Origin: Couchioplanes caeruleus
GTDB taxonomy: Bacteria > Actinomycetota > Actinomycetes > Mycobacteriales > Micromonosporaceae
Length of the DNA stretch: 64,000 bases
Direction: 5' to 3'
Assembly: GCF_023499255.1 (NCBI RefSeq)
Contig: NZ_CP092183.1
Coordinates: forward strand, 5,328,501-5,392,500
Shown: piece by piece, positions 28,192 to 35,491 of the stretch
Layout: each line of letters begins with the position of its first letter
Numbering within the stretch: the first letter of the stretch is position 1
Made by a program: the position numbers and the translations under genes
The notes under the pieces: generated by a model
Told to the model about the DNA's origin: nothing
The model's database searches: none
Seen by the model: the letters and a program-made list of their open reading frames with translations, nothing else

Positions 28192-29550
28192 GTGAGAAAA
28201 CGCAGCCTTCTGGGCGGCCTCGCCGCCCTGGCCACGGCCCTGGTGGCCGGGGCGACGCTGACCGCCCAGCCCGCCCAGGCCGCCGCCGGATTCACCGTCA
28301 GCGGATCGCGCATCCTCGACGCCAACGGCAACGCCTTCGTGATGCGCGGCGTCAACCACGCCCACACCTGGTACGCCGACAAGATCGGCGCGCTGGCCGA
28401 CATCAAGGCGCTCGGCGCGAACACCGTGCGCGTGGTGCTCAGCAGCGGCGACCGCTGGACCCGCAACGACGCCGCCGACGTCACCAACGTGATCAACCAG
28501 TGCAAGGCCAACCGGCTCATCTGCGTGCTCGAGGTGCACGACACCACCGGGTACGGCGAGGACGCCGCGGCCACCACGCTGGCCAAGGCGGTCGACTACT
28601 GGATCGGCATCAAGAGCGCGCTGGCCGGCCAGGAGCGCTACGTCATCCTCAACATCGGCAACGAGCCGTACGGCAACACGAACACCGCGGGCTGGGTCGC
28701 CGACACCAAGAACGCGATCACCCGCCTGCGCGCCGCCGGTTTCGAGCACTCGATCATGGTGGACGCGCCGAACTGGGGCCAGGACTGGTCCTTCACGATG
28801 CGCGACAACGCCACCTCGATCTTCGCCACCGACCCGCAGCGCAACACCATCTTCTCGATCCACATGTACGGCGTCTTCGACACCGCCGCCGAGATCACCG
28901 ACTACCTCGGCCGGTTCACCAGCGCCGGGTTGCCGATCGTCGTGGGTGAGTTCGGCTTCAACCACTCCGACGGCAACCCCGACGAGGACACCATCATGGC
29001 CACCGCCCAGGCCGAGGGCATCGGCTACCTGGGCTGGTCGTGGAGCGGCAACGGCGGCGGCGTCGAGTACCTCGACCTGGTCACGAACTTCGACGCCACC
29101 CAGCTGACCTCGTGGGGCCAGCGGCTGTTCAACGGCGCCAACGGCATCAAGGCCACCTCGCGCGAGGCCAGCGTGTACGCCGGCAGCTCCACCCCGCCCT
29201 CGACGCCGCCGGGCAGCCCGTCCACCCCGCCGTCGAACCCGCCGGCCGGCAAGTCGTGCTCCGCCACGTACGCGATCACCGGGAAGTGGGGCGGCGGCTT
29301 CCAGGGCGCGGTGACGGTCAAGGCCGGCAGCGCGGCGATCAGCTCCTGGACCGTGACCTGGACCTGGCCCAACGGCCAGCGCTTCACCAACACCTGGAAC
29401 GCGACCGTGACGACCTCCGGGGACGCCGTGACGGCGCGCTCGATGTCGTACAACGGCTCCCTGCCGGCCGGGGGCAGCACCAGCTGGGGCTTCACCGCCG
29501 GCTCGAACGGCACGAACACCGCACCGGCCGTGAGCTGCGCGGCGGCCTAG
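28192..29550 (+). CDS. GH5 endo-beta-1,4-mannanase (subfamily 8-like) with C-terminal CBM2
   Basis: 452 aa. GTG 28192 is chosen because GGAGGA lies 7 nt ahead and a standard signal peptide follows (MRKRSLLGGLAALATALVAG, cleavage near AQA). The barrel carries FVMRGVNHAHTWYADK, LEVHDTTGYGED and AINTIFSIHMYG-like strands typical of bacterial GH5_8 mannanases. The acid/base is Glu158 in NIGNEPYGN and the nucleophile Glu253 in VVGEFGFNH. A Pro/Ser/Thr linker leads to a CBM2 (CSATYAITGKWGGGFQGAV). Mannanase is more likely than cellulase on these motifs. It is divergent from the cellulase operon and its stop overlaps the convergent anti-sigma gene. Confidence 0.9.
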   Translation: MRKRSLLGGLAALATALVAGATLTAQPAQAAAGFTVSGSRILDANGNAFVMRGVNHAHTWYADKIGALADIKALGANTVRVVLSSGDRWTRNDAADVTNVINQCKANRLICVLEVHDTTGYGEDAAATTLAKAVDYWIGIKSALAGQERYVILNIGNEPYGNTNTAGWVADTKNAITRLRAAGFEHSIMVDAPNWGQDWSFTMRDNATSIFATDPQRNTIFSIHMYGVFDTAAEITDYLGRFTSAGLPIVVGEFGFNHSDGNPDEDTIMATAQAEGIGYLGWSWSGNGGGVEYLDLVTNFDATQLTSWGQRLFNGANGIKATSREASVYAGSSTPPSTPPGSPSTPPSNPPAGKSCSATYAITGKWGGGFQGAVTVKAGSAAISSWTVTWTWPNGQRFTNTWNATVTTSGDAVTARSMSYNGSLPAGGSTSWGFTAGSNGTNTAPAVSCAAA

Positions 29551-30263
29551 AAACCGCCCCTCGCCGCCGCGTCCCGGCCGCCGCCGGTCGCCGACACCGC
29601 GTAGGTGTCGGCGGCCGGCGAACGCTTGCTCGCGTGGTTGAACTGCACCGCGAAGACGTATTGGCCCGGCGACACCGAGGCGCCGTCCTTGAGCACGAAC
29701 CGGTAGACCAACCGGCCGTCACTTTCGGCCACGCTCATCGTGACCATCTCGTTCGGCAGCGTGCTCCACTGACCGGTGGTCGCCACCCCGTCGGTCCGCG
29801 AGACCGAGACCGTCACCGCGAGCGCGGTCAGCCTCCTGGTGGTGCGCAGCGTGACGTTGCCCTGGGTCCAGTTCGGGTTGGAATGGGCGTCGACCTCACC
29901 GTCCGTGGTGAGGAAGCCGGGCCGGTGGGCGGCCTTGCTGGAGACGGAGACCTTCGGCGGGGCGCTCGTCGCGGTCGCGGACGGCGACGGGGACGGCGTG
30001 GCACGGACGGCGGAGGGGGCGGGGGCGGCCGCGGGTGCGCTGTCGCCCTCACCGCCGCCGGCAAACCGGACCCCCACAACCCCCACGACCACGAGACCGA
30101 CGGCGGCGGCCGCGGCGAGCGGGCGCAGCCGTACCAGCGTGGTCCGGCGTGACTCGGCGCGACCGCGGACGATCCGTTCGAACATGGCGTCCCGGTCCGG
30201 GCGGTGCCGCTCCGCCTCCTCCCGCAGCAGGACGCGCAGGTCCCGCTCGTCAGGCTCCCGCAC
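29547..30263 (-). CDS. Probable transmembrane anti-sigma factor with extracytoplasmic beta-rich domain
   Basis: 238 aa. A cytoplasmic N-terminus of about 46 residues (MREPDERDLRVLLREEAERHRPDRDAMFERI) precedes one helix at about 47-67 (RPLAAAAAVGLVVVGVVGVRF), an Ala/Pro/Ser linker, and an extracellular domain of about 130 residues that is beta-rich (GNVTLRTTRRLTALAVTVSV, LVYRFVLKDGASVSPGQYVFAVQFNH). It overlaps the ECF sigma gene upstream by 14 nt, the standard sigma/anti-sigma arrangement. I do not recognise a zinc-binding HxxxCxxC motif, so it is not a ZAS-type anti-sigma. The external domain could sense a ligand; its CBM-like look is impression, not proof. Confidence 0.65.
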   Translation of the reverse strand: MREPDERDLRVLLREEAERHRPDRDAMFERIVRGRAESRRTTLVRLRPLAAAAAVGLVVVGVVGVRFAGGGEGDSAPAAAPAPSAVRATPSPSPSATATSAPPKVSVSSKAAHRPGFLTTDGEVDAHSNPNWTQGNVTLRTTRRLTALAVTVSVSRTDGVATTGQWSTLPNEMVTMSVAESDGRLVYRFVLKDGASVSPGQYVFAVQFNHASKRSPAADTYAVSATGGGRDAAARGGF

Positions 30264-30774
30264 TGCGGCCTCCTATGCCCACCGGTAGCTCCTTCAAGAA
30301 GACGCTCAGTTGCGCGGCGCCGCGCGAGGTCTGACTCTTCACCGCGCCGACCGAGATGCCGAGGATCTCCGCCACCTCCCGCTCGGGGACGTCGAAGGCG
30401 TACCGCAGCACCACGCACTCGCGGCGCCGCATCGGCAGCCGGCTCAGCGCCTCCCGCACGTCCAGTACCGCCGCGGTGTCCGGGTCACTGCGGTCCCGGC
30501 GCAACATGCCCAGCCGCAGCAGCCCGTGCCGCTCCCGGGTCTGCCGCTTGATCCACTGCCGGGCCAGGTTGGCGACGATGCCGCGGGCGTACGCGAGCGG
30601 ATTGTCCGCCGCTTCCACCCGCTCCCAGTGCTTCCACACCTCGACGAACGCGTCCGCTGCCAGGTCGTCGGCGGCCCCGGCCTCGCCCGTGACGAGGTAG
30701 GCCAGCCGCGACAGGTCCGCGTGGTGCTGGTCGAAGAAGCGCCGGAAGGCACGCTCGGTATCGGGGTCGGTCAC
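30250..30774 (-). CDS. ECF RNA polymerase sigma factor (SigE-family type)
   Basis: 174 aa. Region 2 is seen in FRRFFDQHHADLSRLAYLVTGEAGAADDLAADAFVEVWKHW and region 4 in ALSRLPMRRRECVVLRYAFDVPEREVAEILGISVGAVKSQTSRG, the latter being the -35-recognition HTH. GTG 30774 is preceded by AGGAAGGA. A membrane protein with a possible sensory ectodomain is encoded next and overlaps by 14 nt. The pair sits between the polysaccharide-degrading enzymes and the cell-wall transglycosylase, so the regulon could involve either. Confidence 0.92.
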   Translation of the reverse strand: MTDPDTERAFRRFFDQHHADLSRLAYLVTGEAGAADDLAADAFVEVWKHWERVEAADNPLAYARGIVANLARQWIKRQTRERHGLLRLGMLRRDRSDPDTAAVLDVREALSRLPMRRRECVVLRYAFDVPEREVAEILGISVGAVKSQTSRGAAQLSVFLKELPVGIGGRSAGA

Positions 30775-30807
30775 GCGGTCCTTCCTGACGTGCGGCGCTA
30801 CGGCGGT

Positions 30808-30850
30808 GCCGGCTGCCCCGCAAGGGGGCAAGGGGACCGGGGCAGCCGGC
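30808..30850 (-). terminator. Strong hairpin in the sigma factor leader
   Basis: GCCGGCTGCCCCG / CGGGGCAGCCGGC form a perfect 13-bp stem around a 17-nt loop, ending 34 nt before the sigma GTG. It could be an attenuator in the leader or a terminator for upstream transcription. Confidence 0.5.
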
Positions 30851-30925
30851 GGTCCGCTCCCGGACGGCCGCAAGATACCGCCTCCACGGCGCCGGAGTCC
30901 CTGGCAATCACGTCGTACGCGGCTC

Positions 30926-30972
30926 GCCTGCGGGGAGGCCGGTGAGGTCCGGGAAACGGCCTCCCCGCGGGC
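30926..30972 (-). terminator. Long hairpin, probable terminator of the transglycosylase gene
   Basis: Sixteen-base arms (30926-30941 and 30957-30972) pair with only one G-U wobble around a 15-nt loop; core GGGGAGGCCG / CGGCCTCCCC. Located about 200 nt after the transglycosylase stop codon; no T-tract. Confidence 0.5.
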
Positions 30973-31170
30973 GAACACTCCTTCAGTGGCCGCCGGGCCC
31001 GGAAAGGTTGCCCGCCTCCGCGGAATTTCTTCTGACCGGCCCCAGCCGGTGGTACGGGAAGCCCTCGCCGGTGGGGCCGGGGCCGGGGCGCGTCCACAGG
31101 GGACCGCGCGACGGCAGGGGCCCGGCCGCCCCACGGGGGAGGGCGACCGGGCCGTCTCACTGCCGGCCCG

Positions 31171-32007
<837 letters not shown>

Positions 32008-32084
32008 TACCGACCGCGGGGCCCGCTGAGCGGACCGGCCGACCGTAACCACTTCTCCCGGGGCGCGGCCAAGTTTCCGGGGCC

Positions 32085-32108
32085 AAAGGTGACGTTGTTT
32101 ACACCTTT
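32085..32108. promoter_or_regulatory. Inverted repeat upstream of the riboswitch
   Basis: AAAGGTG and CACCTTT are perfect 7-bp arms 10 nt apart, centred about 90 nt upstream of the riboswitch 5' end and at the point where local GC content drops. It could be a regulator-binding site in the transglycosylase promoter; a CRP-type site is conceivable but the half-site spacing is not canonical. Confidence 0.4.
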
Positions 32109-32123
32109 TGAGTGACTCGATCT

Positions 32124-32423
32124 TCACTTCCCGGCGGGCAGAACGGGCAGCAACGCGACCCGCATCCCGCGGCGCAACGCGGCCATGGTCAGCTCGCCGG
32201 AGTCGGTCAGCGTGTTGAGGCCGGCGCCCTTCGCGGGCTCCCGTACGCCGAACGCGTACCAGCCCCCGTCGCTGGTCGGGCCGACCACCGCGTCGAAGCT
32301 GCGCAGCAGCTCGTACGCGTCGCCGAGCAGCTGCGGTGTGAGCTGGGGCACGTCCGCCGCGATCATCAGGAACGGGTCCCTGCGGGGTACGCGCTGCGGA
32401 TCGCAACGGAAGAACCGGGTCAT
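32124..32423 (-). pseudogene. Truncated DUF2064 (TIGR04282-type) glycosyltransferase-like remnant
   Basis: About 99 codons remain. The sequence DPFLMIAADVPQLTPQLLGDAYELL followed by DAVVGPTSDGGWYAFGVREP is the C-terminal half of DUF2064 proteins, which are normally about 200 aa. The N-terminal nucleotide-sugar-binding half (usually MAKxPxPGxVKTRL) is missing and its expected position is occupied by the end of the racemase gene. It is best read as a decayed gene; a functional small protein is less likely. Confidence 0.6.
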
Positions 32424-32476
32424 GCTCCTCAGTGGCCACCGGAGCCGCCGAGGTTGCCCGCCGGGGCAGGAAATCT

Positions 32477-33583
32477 CTACAGAGGCAGCCACTGGGTGGC
32501 GGTCGTCACGGCCTCGAGCACCTCGGCGAGCGGTTCGACGCCCAGCCCCGGGCCGGCCGGCACCGGCAGGTGACCGTTCTCGAGCACGAACGGCGCGGTC
32601 AGGTCGGTCGCGAAGTAGCGGTCCGAGGCCGAGGTGTCACCGGGCAGGGTGAAGCCGGGCAGCGCGGCGAGGGCCACGTTGGCCGCCCGGCCGAGACCGG
32701 TTTCGAGCATGCCGCCGCACCACACCGGAATCCCGTGCGCCGCGCACAGGTCGTGGATGCGCCGCGCCTCCAGGTAACCGCCGACGCGGCCGGGCTTGAC
32801 GTTGACGATCGCGCACGCGCCGAGCGTGAGGGCCGCCGCGGCGGTACGGGCCGACGTGATCGACTCGTCCAGGCACACCGGGGTGCGGATCTGCTTCGCC
32901 AGCTCGGCGTGGCCCAGCACGTCCTCCTCGTCGAGCGGCTGCTCGATCAGCAGCAGCCCGAACGGGTCCAGCCGGGCGAGGTGCCGCGCGTCCGCCAGCG
33001 TGTACGCGGTGTTCGCGTCCACCTGCAACAACACGTCGTCACCGAAGCGCTCCCGTACCGCGCGGACCGGCTCGACGTCCCAGCCGGGCTCGATCTTCAG
33101 CTTGATCCGTACGTAACCGGCGTCGAGGTAGCCGCCGACCGCGTCGAGCAGCTCGGGGATCGACGCCATGATCCCCACGGAGACGCCGCACGGCACCCGG
33201 TCGCGGACCGCGCCGAGTTCACGCGCGAACGACCGGCCCTCGGCACGCAGCTCGGCGTCGAGGACCGCGGTCTCCAGCGCCGCCTTCGCCATGCGGTGCC
33301 CCTTGAACTGCTCCAGCGCCGGCGCCACCGCGTACGCGTCCAGGCGCGGCGCAGCCGCCAGCGCCGGGACCAGGTAGCGCCGCAGCACGTCCGCGGCCGC
33401 CTCGGCGTACTCCGGCGAGTAGCGGGGGTCGGCCATGGCCACGCACTCGCCCCAGCCCTCGGCCTCGCCGGTGACCACGCGGACGAGCAGCACGTCGCGG
33501 GTGGTCTCGGTGCCGAACGAGGTGCGGAACGGCGCGACCAGCGGCATGGCGACGCGGCGCAGCTCGACGCCTTCCAGCTTCAC
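32477..33583 (-). CDS. Enolase-superfamily N-acyl(succinyl)amino acid racemase / o-succinylbenzoate synthase
   Basis: 368 aa. The muconate lactonising subgroup barrel is clear: KALE-type region AKAALETAVLDAELRAEG, first catalytic lysine in VRIKLKI (KxK), metal ligands in QVDANTAY (Asp), LIEQPLDEED (Glu) and CLDESITS (Asp), and second lysine in IVNVKPGRVGG. GTG 33583 follows GAGGAGG. The NSAR/OSBS subgroup is promiscuous and sequence alone does not separate the activities. The absence of menaquinone genes and the coupled GNAT acyltransferase and M20 deacylase genes argue for amino acid racemisation. Confidence 0.88.
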   Translation of the reverse strand: MKLEGVELRRVAMPLVAPFRTSFGTETTRDVLLVRVVTGEAEGWGECVAMADPRYSPEYAEAAADVLRRYLVPALAAAPRLDAYAVAPALEQFKGHRMAKAALETAVLDAELRAEGRSFARELGAVRDRVPCGVSVGIMASIPELLDAVGGYLDAGYVRIKLKIEPGWDVEPVRAVRERFGDDVLLQVDANTAYTLADARHLARLDPFGLLLIEQPLDEEDVLGHAELAKQIRTPVCLDESITSARTAAAALTLGACAIVNVKPGRVGGYLEARRIHDLCAAHGIPVWCGGMLETGLGRAANVALAALPGFTLPGDTSASDRYFATDLTAPFVLENGHLPVPAGPGLGVEPLAEVLEAVTTATQWLPL

Positions 33584-34329
33584 GAGGGCCTCCTCAGCAC
33601 GTACCAGCCGGACCGGTCGAACCCGGTGAAACGGGCGCCGCCGGCCAGCAGGGCGGTCAGGGTGTCCCGGACGGCGACCCGCCACCGGCGCGCGGCGGCG
33701 GGATCGCTGCGGCGCAGCCCCTCCACATCCTGCGGCACGGCGACCAGCAATTTCTCGCCGTCGAGCGAACCACGCTCGGCCGAGCGACCCAGGGCGACCA
33801 CCCCACCGGCCGTGTCGTCGCGCAGCGGGGCGCCGCCGAGCAGATCCCAGTGCACGAGGAGCCGGTCGGACTCCTCGTCGCCGTTGATCCGGTCGTGCAT
33901 GACGCCGTAGAAGTCCGGCAGGTACTCGACCGGGGCGGCGCCGAGCTTCGCCAGGTTGAAGTAGGCGTTGCGGGCCACGAGCGGGTCGAACGTCCAGCTG
34001 ATGAGCGCGGCACCCCGGTCCAGGGCCCAGGCGCGCTGGTGGTGCTTGAGGGCGTACCCGACCGCGCGGCCCATCGCGGCCGGGGCCACGCCGGCGACGT
34101 GGCTGTGCAGCTCGCGCCGCCCGGGTGGACCGAAGAAGCCCACGCAGGCTCCGGCCAGGGCGGTGCCGTCGTACGCGGCCGCGACGTAGTTGCCGCACTT
34201 GGCGAGGGCCCGCAGCAGCTCGGCGCCCAGCAGCACGCCGCCCGGCTCGTCGTTCCAGATGTCGGCCAGCAGCCGGTCGGCCGCCGCGAGGTCGGCGAGC
34301 TCGGACACCGTACGCACCTCGATGCTCAC
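33580..34329 (-). CDS. GNAT-family N-acyltransferase, probable amino acid N-succinyl/acetyltransferase
   Basis: 249 aa, matching the COG3375-like predicted GNAT family: GGVLLGAELLRALAKCGNYVAAAYD, GRRELHSHVAGVAPAAMGRAVGYALKHHQRAWALDRG (acetyl-CoA-type pyrophosphate loop) and SWTFDPLVARNAYFNLAKLGA. The motif set SHVAGV...FDPL..RNA.FN is diagnostic for the group that accompanies N-succinylamino acid racemases. It overlaps the racemase downstream and the M20 gene upstream by 4 nt each, so all three are coupled. It likely acylates D-amino acids with an acyl-CoA. Confidence 0.85.
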   Translation of the reverse strand: MSIEVRTVSELADLAAADRLLADIWNDEPGGVLLGAELLRALAKCGNYVAAAYDGTALAGACVGFFGPPGRRELHSHVAGVAPAAMGRAVGYALKHHQRAWALDRGAALISWTFDPLVARNAYFNLAKLGAAPVEYLPDFYGVMHDRINGDEESDRLLVHWDLLGGAPLRDDTAGGVVALGRSAERGSLDGEKLLVAVPQDVEGLRRSDPAAARRWRVAVRDTLTALLAGGARFTGFDRSGWYVLRRPS

Positions 34330-35435
34330 GCTCGCAGCGCCTCCTCGATCAGGGCGGCCACGAGCCGTACCCGCTGCGGCAGCGCCGCGACCAGCACGTG
34401 CTCGTCGTCGGCGTGGGCGCCGCCGCCGACCGCGCCGAGCCCGTCGAGGGTCGGCGTACCGATGCCCGCGGTGAAGTTGCCGTCCGACCCGCCGCCCACG
34501 GCCGCGGCGGTGGGCTCGGGCAGGCCCAGCCGCGCGGACAGCGCGACGGCGCGGGCGAACAGGGCCGCCGACGCCGACGGTTCCAGTGGCGGGCGGTTCG
34601 GGCCGCCGAGCACCTCGAGCCGGGCGCCCGGCAGCAGCGGGCGCAGGGCGCGGACGGCCTCGTCGACACGCTGCTGCTCGGCCAGGTCCCGGACGCGGAC
34701 GTCCACCGCGACCTCCCCGGCGGCCGGCACGGTGTTCTCCGACGTACCGGCGTTGAGCAGGGTCGGCGTGACCGTGGTGCCGAGCCCGGGATCGGCGAGC
34801 GCGGCCAGCGCCAGCACCTGGTGGGCCAGCTCCACGGTGGCGTTGACGCCGCGTTCCGGCTCCAGCCCGGCGTGCGCGGCGCGGCCGTGCACGCGTACCC
34901 GATAACGGGAGACGCCCTTGCGCTCGGTCTTGAGCGCGCCGCCGGGCCCGGCCGCCTCCAGGACCAGGGCCGCGGCGCAGCCGGCGGCCTCGCCCTCCAC
35001 CAGCGCCCGGGAGGTCGGTGAGCCCAGCTCCTCGTCGCAGGTCACCAGCAGGGTCAGGCCGGCCCGTGAGGACAGCCCGGCGATCGCGTGCATCGCCAGG
35101 ACCAGCCCGGCCTTCATGTCGACGCAGCCGGGCCCGCGCAGGACGCCGTCGCTCACCGCGTACGGGTGGGTCAGCAGCGTCCCGATCGGCCAGACGGTGT
35201 CGTGGTGACCGAGCACCAGCACCCGGCGCGGACCGGAACCGAAGCGCCATCGCAGGTGCACCCGGCCGCCGGCCTCCACCCGCTCGGGGCGTTCGCCCAG
35301 GCGCCGCTCCCCCAGCGCGGCGACGACCTCGGTGCTGCGGGCCAGCGCCTCCGGATCCACCGACGGCGACTCGCACCGCACCAGCTCCTCGATGTCGGCG
35401 AGCAGCCCGGGCAGCAGGTCATCGGTACGCTCCAC
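34326..35435 (-). CDS. M20-family metallopeptidase / deacylase
   Basis: 369 aa. Metal and catalytic residues of the M20 fold are seen: VLGHHDTVWP (His, Asp), GPGCVDMKAGL (Asp), TCDEELGS (Glu pair) and GIGTPTLDGLGAVGGGAH (His near the C-terminus). The dimerisation domain spans the middle (RVHGRAAHAGLEPERGVNA). It resembles the carboxypeptidase G2/ArgE-type group that removes N-acyl groups from amino acids. The GTG start at 35435 has a TANNNT box 6 nt upstream, making it the probable leaderless first gene of the three-gene operon. Confidence 0.9.
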   Translation of the reverse strand: MERTDDLLPGLLADIEELVRCESPSVDPEALARSTEVVAALGERRLGERPERVEAGGRVHLRWRFGSGPRRVLVLGHHDTVWPIGTLLTHPYAVSDGVLRGPGCVDMKAGLVLAMHAIAGLSSRAGLTLLVTCDEELGSPTSRALVEGEAAGCAAALVLEAAGPGGALKTERKGVSRYRVRVHGRAAHAGLEPERGVNATVELAHQVLALAALADPGLGTTVTPTLLNAGTSENTVPAAGEVAVDVRVRDLAEQQRVDEAVRALRPLLPGARLEVLGGPNRPPLEPSASAALFARAVALSARLGLPEPTAAAVGGGSDGNFTAGIGTPTLDGLGAVGGGAHADDEHVLVAALPQRVRLVAALIEEALRA

Positions 35436-35441
35436 GGCCTG

Positions 35442-35447
35442 AGTGTA
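35442..35447 (-). promoter_or_regulatory. -10 box TACACT of a probable leaderless promoter (M20-GNAT-racemase operon)
   Basis: On the minus strand TACACT is 6 nt before GTG 35435, without a ribosome site. Confidence 0.55.
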
Positions 35448-35491
35448 GTGTTCGTCCCCATGGCTGCCCGCGTCTCAGGACGGACGTCGCG

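Larger units (their letters stand above)
30775..31170. other. 396-bp intergenic region with two strong hairpins
   Basis: Lies after the transglycosylase gene and before the sigma gene (both on the minus strand). No open frame with coding character is visible. It holds two long GC-rich inverted repeats listed separately; any sigma promoter should be in its lower half. Confidence 0.7.

Noticed and set aside
32477..33583. menC (o-succinylbenzoate synthase) for menaquinone synthesis
   Set aside because: The barrel is compatible, but no men genes are adjacent and the coupled acyltransferase and deacylase genes point to amino acid racemisation; not excluded.
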